Source: Methylovulum miyakonense HT12 (GTDB lineage Bacteria; Pseudomonadota; Gammaproteobacteria; Methylococcales; Methylomonadaceae). Taken from it: a stretch of 64,000 nucleotides of DNA. Where the stretch lies: the NCBI RefSeq assembly GCF_000384075.1, contig NZ_KB913025.1:2639779-2703778 (forward strand), written 5' to 3'. Position 1 is the stretch's first letter. Each line of letters opens with the position of its first letter. The notes under the pieces are model-generated. The model was not told the DNA's origin. It searched no databases and was given only the letters and a program-made list of their open reading frames with translations. Made by a program: the position numbers and the translations under genes. Of the stretch, positions 42,823-55,285 are shown piece after piece.

Positions 42823-43260
42823 TCAAGGCAATGAGTCGATCCCAAAATTGGCGAGCGCATCGGCCCGTTCATTGCCTTGGTCGCCAGAATGGCCTTTAAT
42901 CCATTTCCATTCGATGGTGTGCAGGGTTTTGGCGGCATCGAGCCTGCGCCAAAGGTCGTCATTTTTGACGGGTTTTTTGGCGGCGGTTTGCCAATTGCGT
43001 TTTTTCCAGTCGGGCAGCCATTCGGTGATGCCTTTGAGGACATAGCTGGAGTCACTGTTGAGCTGGACGTTACAGGGCTTTTTTAAGGCTTCCAGAGCTT
43101 GTATGGCCGCCATCAGTTCCATGCGGTTATTGGTGGTGGTTTTTTCGCCGCCAAACAGTTCCTTGGCGTTGCCTTTGTAAGTCAATAGCACCCCCCAGCC
43201 ACCTGGGCCAGGGTTGCCACGGCAAGCCCCATCGGTATAAATAATGACAATATCACTCAT
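42823..43260 (-). CDS. rnhA: Ribonuclease HI
   Basis: 145 residues. Catalytic residues visible: Asp in [11 protein letters not shown], Glu in [13 protein letters not shown], Asp in [11 protein letters not shown], and His/Asp near [18 protein letters not shown]. It degrades RNA in RNA:DNA hybrids. The gene overlaps the upstream methyltransferase by eight bases, as in the E. coli yafS-rnhA neighbourhood, but gloB and dnaQ are absent here. Confidence 0.96.
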   Translation of the reverse strand: MSDIVIIYTDGACRGNPGPGGWGVLLTYKGNAKELFGGEKTTTNNRMELMAAIQALEALKKPCNVQLNSDSSYVLKGITEWLPDWKKRNWQTAAKKPVKNDDLWRRLDAAKTLHTIEWKWIKGHSGDQGNERADALANFGIDSLP

Positions 43261-43972
43261 GGCTGATGGTGTTTGCAGGGGAGGACGCTAAAGATGTTTC
43301 GTTGACTAAGCGGGGCATTTCCTGTGTCACCGGGGTTAGGGGGATTAGATTATAGCGGCGCTTTATGGCCTTAATGGCATAGGAGGTCGCAGACAACGAG
43401 CCGGATGGATTAATGGCTTTACTGTGTTTGGTTTTGACTTCATCAAGATAGAAACTGGATGAAGTGGTGACTTCAAAATTCAACAGTTTTAACCAATCCA
43501 TAACCCGCCCATGGCTGATAAAGTGGCCGCGCCAAGAGTCCGCCAGTTTTATTTCCCATAAAAAATGGTATCTGACCCATAAGCTCCAAGGGTTAAAATT
43601 CATTATCAGAACAATGCCTTCCGGTTTTAAGACACGTTCAATTTCGCGCATGGTCTGGAAGCGGGAAGTGTCAAATTCCAGCAAATGCGGGATGATCACC
43701 ATGTCGACACTTTCGCATTTGAGCGGCAAGCGGAATGCTTTGGCTTGAATTTTTCTGGCATCTTGACTGCCCAGACTGTTTACATCAAGTATGGTATAAA
43801 ATTTGTATAAAGAACAATCAATAAAGTCGTTTTCCCAGCCCAAGCCGCCTATTTGCAATACGGTTTGCTGGCAACTGACCGTGATGGCGCGTTGTAAGAA
43901 CGCCGCCTCCAGTTCTTTTAGCAACTTGCCTCGTGGCGTTTGATACCAAGAAAATAAAAATTTACGTTTCAT
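43253..43972 (-). CDS. SAM-dependent class I methyltransferase (YafS-like)
   Basis: 239 residues. A Rossmann-type methyltransferase with atypical SAM loop [12 protein letters not shown], then [20 protein letters not shown] (motif IV region) and [20 protein letters not shown]. Positioned between divergent mltD and overlapping rnhA, the position of E. coli yafS. Target unknown. ATG starts with a purine-rich leader. Confidence 0.8.
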   Translation of the reverse strand: MKRKFLFSWYQTPRGKLLKELEAAFLQRAITVSCQQTVLQIGGLGWENDFIDCSLYKFYTILDVNSLGSQDARKIQAKAFRLPLKCESVDMVIIPHLLEFDTSRFQTMREIERVLKPEGIVLIMNFNPWSLWVRYHFLWEIKLADSWRGHFISHGRVMDWLKLLNFEVTTSSSFYLDEVKTKHSKAINPSGSLSATSYAIKAIKRRYNLIPLTPVTQEMPRLVNETSLASSPANTISHE

Positions 43973-44186
43973 TGCAGTGCATTAAGGGTTTAAGCCTGGC
44001 CTATTTTGGGGCAATGCCTTGTTTTTGAAACGGTGGCGTGAGTATACAAGATCAATCGGCAGCTCAAAATATAGCGGGGATTTAGGGAATTCTTCACTAC
44101 AATGTAATATTACTTGGGTTATTTACAAGAAAAACAAGTTATACTATAACCCTTATTATGATTAAACTACACTCTTAGGCTTTAAG

Positions 44187-45908
44187 ATGATGCACGTTAA
44201 TTTTAAAAGGCCAGCCAATTTCCTTTTGATTTTGCTGTCTTTAATCGCAGCAGGTTGTTCGGAAACCCCCAAAAACCAGTTAAGTGTCGCTGATCAGCTT
44301 CCAGGGCGGTCAGATTATGATAGTCAGGATGATTTATCCGGACAATATCCTTCAGCAAGTTCCCGGCTTAAATTCAATAAACACAGGCAAAAAAGCGCCT
44401 CCGGTGAACATGAGACGGTATGGGACCGTTTGTTGTCGTTATATTCCTTGCCAGAAATTGATAACTATCGGGTTGACCGTGCGATGGACTGGTATTTGCA
44501 ACATCCGGCATCCTTGGCCATTATCCAAGAACGTGCCGAGCCATATCTGCACCATATCCTTGATGAAGTCGAAGCCAAAGACATTCCAGGCGAATTGGCC
44601 TTGTTGCCTGTGGTGGAAAGCGCGTTTGTGGCGAATGCTTATTCTTCAGCCGAAGCTTCCGGCCTTTGGCAATTTATCCCGTCAACGGGTGAAGAATACG
44701 GTTTGCAACAAAATGCCTGGTATGATGGCCGCCGTGACGTTTACGCGTCCACTAAAGCCGCGACAACCTATCTGAAAGAGCTGAGTGAGCTTTTTGACGG
44801 CGATTGGCTAAAAGCCTTGGCGTCATACAACTGCGGCAAAAACCGTGTGCGGCGTTCAGTTGAAAAAAATGAAGAGCGTGATTTGCCGACCGATTATTGG
44901 TCCTTGGATTTGCCCCAAGAAACGATGGATTATGTGCCGCGTTTGCTGGCCATCGCAAAAATATTCGCCAACGCCGAGCAATACAACCTGCATTTGCAAT
45001 ACATCCCCAACAAGCCCTATTTTGAAGTGGTTGACATTAAAGCCCCGTTGGACTTGCATAAGGCCGCGCAATTGGCTAATACCCCGTATGACCAGTTTTT
45101 AAAGCTCAACCCCGGATTTAACCGATCGTGCACCGCCCCGCAAGGCCCGCACCGCTTGCTGGTGCCTGTTGAGCAGGCGAGTACTTTCAAAAGGAACCTG
45201 GCCCAGCTTCCGTATCACGAACGTGTCAATTACGGCAGTTTAAATCCAGAGCCGATACTGGCGAGAAACAAACCCGAAGAGCGCCTATTGACGCAAATCA
45301 AAAAGCCTGAAATTAAAGACACCAGGCACGAAGAATCCCAAGCCGTCGCTTCATCCTTTAGCCGTTATAAGGTCAAATCAGGTGAAACCCTGTCGGCTAT
45401 TGCCAACCGTAGCCACACCACCCTATCAACGTTGCGCCGCGTTAACCATTTAGCCAGCAATACGGTACGTTCCGGTATGATGCTACAGGTCCCTTCCGTA
45501 TCCGATAATAAGCCAGATAGCCATTTATTGGCCGCGAAGGCGGCAAAAATCCAAACCGCAAACCATCAAATGTATGCGGTGAAAAAAGGTGATACGTTTT
45601 GGAACATTTCCCAGCGTTTCGCGGTGACCCCAAAGGATATTGCCGAATGGAATAAAATTACCTTGAAAACGGCATTGGTTCCTGGCCGTAAGTTGGTCAT
45701 TAAAAGCGCCAACCAGCAAATCGCTTCCGTATCATCTATCCGCCTGGTCCACTACAAGGTTGGGGCGGGTGACACATTGACCCAGATTGCCAAAAAATTT
45801 AATGTCCCGGTCACTGATTTACGTAAGTCAAACGCAGATGTTTTGGGTAAAGGGTTGCGTCCAGGCCAAAAACTAAAAGTCATTGTAGACGGCCAACCTT
45901 CCACCTAA
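44187..45908 (+). CDS. mltD: Membrane-bound lytic murein transglycosylase D
   Basis: 573 residues. Lipoprotein signal with lipobox LIAAGC. Transglycosylase (SLT) domain about 120-250: PVVESAFVANAYSSAEASGL includes the catalytic Glu, then WQFIPSTGEEYGL and ALASYNCGKNRV. Three C-terminal LysM peptidoglycan-binding domains, at about 390-435 (YKVKSGETLSAIANRS), 465-505 (YAVKKGDTFWNISQRF) and 525-570 (YKVGAGDTLTQIAKKF). Outer-membrane anchored, cleaves glycan strands. Own terminator follows. Divergent from the methyltransferase-rnhA pair. Confidence 0.95.
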   Translation: MMHVNFKRPANFLLILLSLIAAGCSETPKNQLSVADQLPGRSDYDSQDDLSGQYPSASSRLKFNKHRQKSASGEHETVWDRLLSLYSLPEIDNYRVDRAMDWYLQHPASLAIIQERAEPYLHHILDEVEAKDIPGELALLPVVESAFVANAYSSAEASGLWQFIPSTGEEYGLQQNAWYDGRRDVYASTKAATTYLKELSELFDGDWLKALASYNCGKNRVRRSVEKNEERDLPTDYWSLDLPQETMDYVPRLLAIAKIFANAEQYNLHLQYIPNKPYFEVVDIKAPLDLHKAAQLANTPYDQFLKLNPGFNRSCTAPQGPHRLLVPVEQASTFKRNLAQLPYHERVNYGSLNPEPILARNKPEERLLTQIKKPEIKDTRHEESQAVASSFSRYKVKSGETLSAIANRSHTTLSTLRRVNHLASNTVRSGMMLQVPSVSDNKPDSHLLAAKAAKIQTANHQMYAVKKGDTFWNISQRFAVTPKDIAEWNKITLKTALVPGRKLVIKSANQQIASVSSIRLVHYKVGAGDTLTQIAKKFNVPVTDLRKSNADVLGKGLRPGQKLKVIVDGQPST

Positions 45909-45933
45909 TTGGCGGCGTTGGGCTGATAAAATT

Positions 45934-45959
45934 AAAAGGGCGGTTTACCGCCCTTTTTT
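45934..45959 (+). terminator. Rho-independent terminator of mltD
   Basis: AAAAGGGCGG/CCGCCCTTTT stem (45934-45943, 45948-45957) with a TTTA loop and following T-run, 26 bases past the stop. Confidence 0.92.
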
Positions 45960-46298
45960 ATTGCCTGGACGCATTAAAATCCAATAGTTGGGCGCTTTAT
46001 ATCGTGCCAATTGCCCGTATCCGCGTGCATATTGTTAAAAACTGCTTGTAGCCCAACATCTACGCGCAAAAACACCGGGGCATTTGGTAAGCCGTTCCCC
46101 TGATCCCTAGAAAGCAAGCTCCTGGCATGCCCCAATACGCCTGTCAGTCCCGGAAACCTTTAGAGGCAAAAGGGCGGTGGCGGTGGTGAAGCGGTTTTTA
46201 GATTTTATAGCGGCATTGGATTGGTATCCGCCCGTACGTTTCAACTTGCCATAGGGCGTTGGAAACGTTACGGGACGGCTGCCAAGGCTGTCAAAACC
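45960..46298. other. Gene-free interval between mltD and the giant oxidoreductase
   Basis: 339 bases between tail-to-tail genes. No RNA, repeat or credible frame was recognised. Confidence 0.35.
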
Positions 46299-49200
46299 TT
46301 ACACCAAAACCCGCTCTATCCCGCCGTTTGCGGCTTGCCCGATATAGTTGCCCATCCAGTCCGGACCCAATATGTGCCGGGCAATTTCGACCACAATATA
46401 ATCGACTTCCATTTGCTCCAGGTCATCCTGGTAACGCAGCAAGCCTTGTACACAAGACGGACAGGAAGTCAGCATTTTGACGGGCCCCTCGTAACCGTCC
46501 GTGCGCAGCTTGGCGGTGTCTTCCTGTAATTCAATGGCTTTGCGGGAACGCACCTGGGTGGAAATATCGGGGCGGGCGACTGCCAGAGTCCCCGATTCGC
46601 CGCAGCAACGCTCGGATTTGTTGACCGTCGTGCCGATCAAACCGTTGACTGTTTTCATGGGGTCTTGCTGCTTCAGCGGGCTGTGGCAAGGGTCGTGGTA
46701 TAGGTAACGGGTGCCGTTGACACCTTCCAGCTTCACGCCTTTTTCCAATAGATATTCATGGATGTCGATTAACCGGCAGCCAGGGAAAATCTTTTCAAAT
46801 TCGTAATCCACCAGTTGGTCCAGGCAAGTGCCGCAACTGACCACGACGGTCTTGATGTCCAAATAATTCAGCGTAGTGGCGACCCGGTGGAACAGCACGC
46901 GGTTGTCCGTGGTGATTTTCTGCGCCTTATCGAATTGCCCCGCCGCACGTTGGGGATAACCGCAACACAAATAGCCCGGAGGCAAGACGGTTTGTACGCC
47001 GATTTCGTAAAGCATGGCTTGGGTCGCCAAACCGACTTGTGAGAACAAGCGCTCGGAGCCACAGCCAGGGAAATAAAATACCGCTTCGGAGTCAGTGCGG
47101 GTTTTATGCCGGTCGCGGATGATCGGCACGATATGGTCGTTCTCGATGTCCAGCAAGGCCCGCGCCGTCTTGTTTGGTAGTTTGCCGGGCATTTTGCGGT
47201 TGGTGAAATGGACCACTTGCTCGAATACCGGTGTTTTTCCAGTCGATGAAGGCGGTTGCGAGAGCTGCGCTTTGCCCCAGGGCTTTAGCAAGACATTGCC
47301 CAAGCGTTGCCCTTTGTAAGACCATTCGATCAAGACCTTGCGCATGGCTTTGACAGTGTTGGGATGGCTGCTAGTCAAAAATGCCAAGGCGGCTGTTTTA
47401 ACCGGATTGAAACTTTGCTTGCCCATTTTGCGCAACAGGTTGCGCATGTTCATCGACACGTCGCCGAAATCAATATCAACAGGGCAGGGGTTGTAACATT
47501 TGTGGCAGACCGTGCAATGGTCGGCGACGTCTTCAAATTCTTTCCAATGGGTGATGGAAATGCCCCGGCGGGTCTGCTCTTCGTAAAGGAAGGCTTCGAT
47601 CAGTAAGGAAGTGGCGAGGATTTTATTGCGTGGTGAATACAACAGGTTGGCGCGTGGCACATGGGTGGAACACACGGGCTTGCATTTGCCGCAGCGCAGG
47701 CAATCCTTCACCGAGTCGGCAATAGCGCCGATGTCGCTTTGCTGCATGATCAGGGATTCATAGCCCATCAGGCTGAACGAGGTGGTGTAGGCTGCATGCA
47801 GGTCAGCCCCCGGCATCAGCTTGCCGCGGTTAAAGCGTCCTTCCGGGTCTATACGTTGTTTGTAGTCGTGAAAACTTGCCAGTTCTTCCTCGGTCAGGAA
47901 CTCGTATTTGGTGATGCCGATACCGTGTTCACCGGAGATGACCCCGCCTAAAGACCGGGCCAAGCCCATGATCCGCACCACCGCCGCATTGGCTTCCTGC
48001 AGCATCTCATAATGGTCGGAATTGACTGGCAAATTGGTATGCACGTTGCCGTCACCGGCATGCATGTGCAAGGCCACGAACACCCGTCCGCGTAAAATTT
48101 CCTTGTGTACGGCTTCCACCCGTTCTATGACCGGACGGAAATTATCGCCTTCAAAAATGTCCTGCAAACGGGGCAATAGCTCCGATTTCCAGGAGACGCG
48201 CAGCGAGTGGTCTTGGATACGGTGGAACAAGGTCGGTTGGTCTGCCCGATTGGTCAGCTCGGAAACGTGAATGCCGTAGTCGCCGAACGCCGCTTCCGCT
48301 TGTAGCAAAGGCAAATCGAGATGGTCATACAGCCACTGCCAACGCCCGCGCACTTGCGCGACAGTATCTAAGGCCAAACTGCGGCGGTCGCCGACCAGTT
48401 CGGCTTTGTTGGTGTTGTCTTCATAAGAACGCAACGGCAAATCGCCAGCCAAAAAATGGCTTAGCGCATCGCACAGCCGCAATTTGTTGCGCAGTGACAG
48501 CTCGATGTTGATGCGCTCGATGCCGTCACAATAATCACCCATGCGCGGCAGCGGTATCACCACATCCTCATTGATTTTGAAGGCATTGGTGTGCTTGGCG
48601 ATGGCGGCGGTGCGGGCACGGTCCAGCCAGAATTTCTTGCGCATCTCCGGGCTGGCGGCGATGAAACCTTCCGCATTCCGGGCGTTGCACAGCCGCACGA
48701 CTTCCGATGCGGCCAAGGCGACTTGGTTTTCGTCATCACCAACAATATCACCGACCAGCACCATTTTGGGCCTGCCGTGGCGTTTGGCTTTAGGGGCGTA
48801 ACCCACGGCTTTCACATAGCGTTCGTCAAGGTGCTCAAGGCCTGCCAGCATCACCCGTGCCGGGCCGTTTTTAGGCAACGCGGCGAGGTAATCGCGGATC
48901 TCGACTATCGCCGGCACGGCTTCCCGGACTTGGCCGAAAAACTCCAGGCAAAACGTACGGGTGTGTGGCGGCATTTTGTGCAAAATCCAACGTGCCGAGG
49001 TGATGATGCCATCGCAACCTTCTTTCTGGATGCCAGGCAAACCGCCTAAAAACTTGTCGGTGACATCCTTGCCTAAGCCGGCTTTGCGGAATTGCGCACC
49101 AGGGATGACAAGCGGTTCTTCCGACAACAGCTTGCGGCCGTCAGCATCGTACCGTTTCAGCAAGAAACTGACGTGTTCCTGGTCGTGGATCTTGCCGAGA

Positions 49201-50216
49201 TTGTGGTTGAAACGCTCGACTTCCAACCAGTTGCCGTCCGGGGTCACCATGCGCCAGGACAACAGGTTGTCCAGTGCCGTACCCCACAGCACGGCTTTTT
49301 TGCCGCCCGCGTTCATGGCCACGTTGCCGCCTATGCAAGACGCGTCCGCCGAGGTCGGGTCGCAGGCGAACACCAGCCCCGCATTGTCGGCAACGTCCAT
49401 GACCCGCCGGGTCACCACACCCGCCCCGGTGAAAATGGTCGCATAGGTTTGCGCCACGCCCGGCAAGCTGGATTCGCGCTCCACACGTCCGATTTCCAGC
49501 AGCTTTTCAGTGTTGATCACCGCAGAGAAGGGTGTCAAGGGCACGGCACCACCGGTATAGCCCGTGCCACCGCCGCGCGGGATAATGGTCAAGCCCAGTT
49601 TGATGCAATCACGCACCAGCTGCCCGACTTCCTCTTCATTGCCCGGATACAAGACGACAAACGGATATTCCACCCGCCAGTCGGTGGCGTCGGTCACATG
49701 CGACACGCGGGCGAAACCGTCGAAACAAATGTTGTCCTTACGGGTATGTTTGGACAGCAACGCCAAGGCCTTCCGGCGCATTTCCCGGGTATTTTCGAAA
49801 TGTGCTTCGAAAGCATTGACGGCTTGGTGCGCGGCGGTTATCAATAACGCGACCCGCCTCGCCCGGCCGACATCTTCATTTTCAAGCTCGTCATGGCGTT
49901 TTTCCATTTGCCGCAAACGGTGGCGCAAGGCTTCTAGCAAGGCCTTGCGGCGGTTACGGTTGTCGAGCAGGTCATCCTCAAGATACGGGTTGCGCTGCAC
50001 CGCCCAAATATCGCCCAACACTTCGAAAAGCATCCGTGCGGAGCGCCCGGTCACCCGTTCGTCACGCAACGAATCCAGGATGCGCCAGTTGTCTTCACCC
50101 AACAGGCGGATGACGATTTCGCGGTCTGAAAAAGACGTGTAGTTGTAAGGAATTTCGCGTAGCCGGGTAGGCGCCACATCGGAAAAAAGGGCAGGAGATT
50201 GTAAATCCACAGACAT
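46299..50216 (-). CDS. Giant FAD-linked oxidase / Fe-S / CCG-domain oxidoreductase (DUF3683)
   Basis: 1305 residues from the ATG at 50216; a TTG 23 codons upstream is unlikely. An N-terminal DUF3683-type region (1-190) is followed by a VAO/GlcD-like FAD domain ([33 protein letters not shown]) and FAD-oxidase C-terminal domain ([33 protein letters not shown]). Two 4Fe-4S clusters ([22 protein letters not shown]) and two CCG domains (CCGYP, CCGESG) follow, as in GlcF. One polypeptide thus combines GlcD- and GlcF-like parts, typical of D-lactate/glycolate or other 2-hydroxyacid dehydrogenases feeding the respiratory chain. Substrate unassigned. Conserved in several proteobacteria. Confidence 0.9.
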   Translation of the reverse strand: MSVDLQSPALFSDVAPTRLREIPYNYTSFSDREIVIRLLGEDNWRILDSLRDERVTGRSARMLFEVLGDIWAVQRNPYLEDDLLDNRNRRKALLEALRHRLRQMEKRHDELENEDVGRARRVALLITAAHQAVNAFEAHFENTREMRRKALALLSKHTRKDNICFDGFARVSHVTDATDWRVEYPFVVLYPGNEEEVGQLVRDCIKLGLTIIPRGGGTGYTGGAVPLTPFSAVINTEKLLEIGRVERESSLPGVAQTYATIFTGAGVVTRRVMDVADNAGLVFACDPTSADASCIGGNVAMNAGGKKAVLWGTALDNLLSWRMVTPDGNWLEVERFNHNLGKIHDQEHVSFLLKRYDADGRKLLSEEPLVIPGAQFRKAGLGKDVTDKFLGGLPGIQKEGCDGIITSARWILHKMPPHTRTFCLEFFGQVREAVPAIVEIRDYLAALPKNGPARVMLAGLEHLDERYVKAVGYAPKAKRHGRPKMVLVGDIVGDDENQVALAASEVVRLCNARNAEGFIAASPEMRKKFWLDRARTAAIAKHTNAFKINEDVVIPLPRMGDYCDGIERINIELSLRNKLRLCDALSHFLAGDLPLRSYEDNTNKAELVGDRRSLALDTVAQVRGRWQWLYDHLDLPLLQAEAAFGDYGIHVSELTNRADQPTLFHRIQDHSLRVSWKSELLPRLQDIFEGDNFRPVIERVEAVHKEILRGRVFVALHMHAGDGNVHTNLPVNSDHYEMLQEANAAVVRIMGLARSLGGVISGEHGIGITKYEFLTEEELASFHDYKQRIDPEGRFNRGKLMPGADLHAAYTTSFSLMGYESLIMQQSDIGAIADSVKDCLRCGKCKPVCSTHVPRANLLYSPRNKILATSLLIEAFLYEEQTRRGISITHWKEFEDVADHCTVCHKCYNPCPVDIDFGDVSMNMRNLLRKMGKQSFNPVKTAALAFLTSSHPNTVKAMRKVLIEWSYKGQRLGNVLLKPWGKAQLSQPPSSTGKTPVFEQVVHFTNRKMPGKLPNKTARALLDIENDHIVPIIRDRHKTRTDSEAVFYFPGCGSERLFSQVGLATQAMLYEIGVQTVLPPGYLCCGYPQRAAGQFDKAQKITTDNRVLFHRVATTLNYLDIKTVVVSCGTCLDQLVDYEFEKIFPGCRLIDIHEYLLEKGVKLEGVNGTRYLYHDPCHSPLKQQDPMKTVNGLIGTTVNKSERCCGESGTLAVARPDISTQVRSRKAIELQEDTAKLRTDGYEGPVKMLTSCPSCVQGLLRYQDDLEQMEVDYIVVEIARHILGPDWMGNYIGQAANGGIERVLV

Positions 50217-50297
50217 CCAAGGTAATGACGGAAAATAATGGCAGCGGGCAGGGTTGCCGCCGCCAGGCGAATGGTAATTGTCCAATAATACGGGAGA

Positions 50298-50702
50298 TTA
50301 TTTTACAAAACAGCTTTTTTCCGCATAAGCTTCCGCTTCTTTAAGCTGTGCGCGTAAGTCTTTGGATTGTTTGGGGTCACGAAAAACACCGCCGCTTTCC
50401 CCAGGCGTGCTTTTTAAGTAATTAAAGGTTTTTGCCGCTTCGTATTCGCTGAAAGTCAGCTTTTCGGCGATTTTGTCGATTTTGCAACCGCAAGCATACT
50501 GGTTGATATAGCTCAAGCCCCCGTGTTGCGCCACACAATTTAAGACATATTCGACGCGGTCACGGGTCGGGAAGTCATTGCCCGGTGTTTTTTCAACAAC
50601 GGGTCCGGCTGGTGCGGAAGGTTGCTCCGGCGTGGTTGAGCAGCCCGTAGTGATGGTGATTAAGGCGATTGTTAAAATAGACAATAAAGAGGGTGCTTTC
50701 AT
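50298..50702 (-). CDS. Lipoprotein of unknown function with Cys-containing domain
   Basis: 134 residues. Lipobox ITTGC at about residues 17-21. A Pro-rich linker (EQPSAPAGPVVEKTPG) precedes a helical domain with cysteines in EYVLNCVAQHGG, YACGCKIDKIAE and a final KSCFVK, possibly forming disulfides. Outer-membrane or periplasmic. It lies upstream of the giant oxidoreductase on the same strand with 81 bases between its stop and the chosen start. Function unknown. Confidence 0.65.
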   Translation of the reverse strand: MKAPSLLSILTIALITITTGCSTTPEQPSAPAGPVVEKTPGNDFPTRDRVEYVLNCVAQHGGLSYINQYACGCKIDKIAEKLTFSEYEAAKTFNYLKSTPGESGGVFRDPKQSKDLRAQLKEAEAYAEKSCFVK

Positions 50703-50902
50703 GGATAATAATGCCCTATAAAATAAAAAGCCCTACACGTAGGGGGCGATAAATGGCTGATAAGATTGCGGCCTATCAGCTTGTTTAAGTATTTTAACCG
50801 AAAATCCCTGGCGTTTTTCAGGCAAGCCGGAAAAATAAACATTCACCCATGAACTGTTGGATAATTGGCTGGTGTTTCACTTTGGGCAGACGGGCTATTT
50901 TT

Positions 50903-51496
50903 ATGGATAATAAAGAAACAATAACAGGCGTGATTCTGGCTGGCGGTCTGGCCAGGCGCATGGGCCACCAAGATAAAGGCCTGGTAAGCTTTAAAGGCCA
51001 ACCGCTCATCAGTTATGCAATCGCCGCGATGCGGCCTGCGGTTGGTGTGCTGGTCATCAACGCCAACCGGAATGTCGGGGATTACCAGAAGTTTGGTTTA
51101 CCCGTCATTAGTGACCAAACCAGCAGCTTTGATGGCCCTTTGGCTGGTGTGCTCACTGCGATGTCCTACAGCCAAACCGAAGAGTTGCTGGTCATGCCTT
51201 GCGATTCGCCCCTGATGGGGACAGGGCATTTGCAACAATTGCTTGACGCCCGTCGGGACAACAATGCCGACATAGCGGTCGCCGTTGCGGATGGGCGCTG
51301 GCATCCGGTGTTTCTGGCGATAAAGGCCTCATTAAAAACGGACTTGCAAAGGTATCTGGCCGATGGCCACCGCAAGGTGGAAACGTGGTTGGTACGGCAT
51401 CACGTTGTCCCTGTGGATTTCAGCCACCAACCCGGACTGTTTATGAACATCAATACCATGGCGGAACTGGTAAACTTGGAAAACCAAAGCGTATGA
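50903..51496 (+). CDS. mobA: Molybdenum cofactor guanylyltransferase
   Basis: 197 residues from the ATG at 50903, where family similarity begins (ITGVILAGGLARRMGHQDKG, the GTP-binding signature). ISDQTSSFDGPLAGVLTAMS and MPCDSPLM (metal-binding Asp) follow. It converts Mo-molybdopterin to the guanine dinucleotide form. ATG 18 codons downstream of an earlier possible start; RBS weak. No other mo- genes nearby. Its end is two bases from the converging methyltransferase. Confidence 0.93.
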   Translation: MDNKETITGVILAGGLARRMGHQDKGLVSFKGQPLISYAIAAMRPAVGVLVINANRNVGDYQKFGLPVISDQTSSFDGPLAGVLTAMSYSQTEELLVMPCDSPLMGTGHLQQLLDARRDNNADIAVAVADGRWHPVFLAIKASLKTDLQRYLADGHRKVETWLVRHHVVPVDFSHQPGLFMNINTMAELVNLENQSV

Positions 51497-51498
51497 AT

Positions 51499-52341
51499 CT
51501 ACTTCTTGAACGCATAAATGACGTAACTCAGCAAAGCCAGCCGGCTCAGGATTTCAGCGCCCAAGGTTTCGGCAACGGCGCTTGTGCTGGCAATCTTGCC
51601 TTGATGCATCGCCAATTTTCTTAAATAGCGGTAAGTGGGCAGGGTGTTGACGGTGATGTCGCGCTCAACCAGGCAATCGAATTGGGTGAGTGCGGCAAGC
51701 TTGCGATAATGATCGGCGGAAAATTGCAAGTTACATTTGCCGTAAAACCTCCAATCCGGCAATTTCATACGGGTAAACGGCAGCAGTTTTTTTTTGGGCA
51801 CAAAATCCGACAAGGCCAAATAGCCGCCGGGTTTGAGGACGCGGTAAGCTTCTTTGAAAAATTGGGCGCGGTCAGGGAAATGGAAAATACATTCGACGGC
51901 AAGCACCACGTCAAAAGACTGGTCGGGGAAGGGTAGGGCGCAGGCGTCGCCTTGGTGGAATTCGATGCGGTTGTGTCCGTTGGCGGTGACGGTGGCGCGG
52001 GCGCGTTCCAATTGCCGGTCATCCAAGTTCAGGCCGACCAAGCCCATACGCACATAACGCTCATTGATATGGGCGATTGTGCCGCCAAAACCGCAACCGA
52101 CATCCAGCACATCCAGGCCATTATGGATATTGCCCGCTTGGCAAACTTGCGCGGAAAGTTCTTCGGCGGCTTGTCCAAAATCTTCGGTGCTAAGCATGGC
52201 CTGTTTGGGATTTTCCCAGTAGCCCCAGTGGACATGCCGGCCAAAACTTTTTGCCACGGCTTCGTTGCCGTCTTTTAATAATTCCAGCAGGTAATCAAAA
52301 TACGGCAGTTTAACTTGTGGGGAGGGTTCGGCAGGTTTCAT
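51499..52341 (-). CDS. SAM-dependent class I methyltransferase (small-molecule type)
   Basis: 280 residues from the ATG at 52341 (GGAG Shine-Dalgarno). Motif I VLDVGCGFGGTIAHIN; motif II region LNLDDRQLERA; acidic and motif IV FDVVLAVECIFHFPDRAQFF; post-motif AYRVLKPGGYLALSDF. The N-terminus HWGYWENPKQAMLS resembles tocopherol/sarcosine- and sterol-type methyltransferases, so a lipid, quinone or small amine may be the substrate. Divergent from the nuclease gene. Confidence 0.85.
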   Translation of the reverse strand: MKPAEPSPQVKLPYFDYLLELLKDGNEAVAKSFGRHVHWGYWENPKQAMLSTEDFGQAAEELSAQVCQAGNIHNGLDVLDVGCGFGGTIAHINERYVRMGLVGLNLDDRQLERARATVTANGHNRIEFHQGDACALPFPDQSFDVVLAVECIFHFPDRAQFFKEAYRVLKPGGYLALSDFVPKKKLLPFTRMKLPDWRFYGKCNLQFSADHYRKLAALTQFDCLVERDITVNTLPTYRYLRKLAMHQGKIASTSAVAETLGAEILSRLALLSYVIYAFKK

Positions 52342-52423
52342 GGTTAAGCTCCATTGGCAGTGTTGGGGTTTAATGGCGTGGATTAATGATAGTCTATCCA
52401 AATTTTAGCAGACCGGCCCATTT

Positions 52424-54712
<2,289 letters not shown>

Positions 54713-54719
54713 AGTGCGT

Positions 54720-54962
54720 TTAGAGCTGGCTGTTTAACAATTCGTCAAGGGTCGGCAATTCAGGGTCGGCTTTGCAACGCACCTTGTAAATGTCAATAAA
54801 TTCCATAAAAGCCTGCTCCAGATCAGCCAGAATATCTTCCTCATTTTCCCGTTCATCTTCAGGGACATCGTCAGAAGCCAAGTATTCGCGTTGCAAAGCC
54901 ACTTCGCTGTTTAAGGCAAGCGTGGCGTAAATGACGGCGTTGTTTGAGATAGAGTCGCTCAT
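54720..54962 (-). CDS. Small acidic protein of unknown function
   Basis: 80 residues from the ATG at 54962 (GGAG Shine-Dalgarno nine bases upstream). Acidic composition (SDDVPEDERENEEDILADLE), no signal peptide, no cysteine pair. Precedes the ArsC-like/dapE genes by seven bases, so it is the first gene of that operon. No homology recognised. Confidence 0.6.
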   Translation of the reverse strand: MSDSISNNAVIYATLALNSEVALQREYLASDDVPEDERENEEDILADLEQAFMEFIDIYKVRCKADPELPTLDELLNSQL

Positions 54963-55285
54963 AATCTTTAGCTCCAAGGTTGGGGGAAGGTTATAAATTG
55001 GCTTAGTGTAGCGTAACTGGACTTTTTTAGTATGAGTTTATTGGGGCGACTAAGCCAAGCCCTGCCCAATTTGCAGGGCTTGGGATAACAAAATTAACCG
55101 CCGCCAGTAACGGTTGAAATAAACCAACCGTGGGTTGATTTGCCCGTAGGTTATCCGCCCATCCCATGCGTAAAAGGATTGCGGTTAGAAATTGCTTTTA
55201 AAACCAGTTGGTTATGTGTTGAAAAAAACTGGCATATTAATCGCTAAGACAGCTCCAGATGTCCGATTAATATGAGGAAATAATC
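54963..55285. other. Intergenic region with a 10-bp hairpin between the dapE operon and sulP
   Basis: Contains both promoters. A perfect stem CCAAGCCCTG (55055-55064) with CAGGGCTTGG (55074-55083) lies in the middle with no T-run on either side, so it is more like a regulatory or repeat palindrome than a terminator. Confidence 0.5.
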
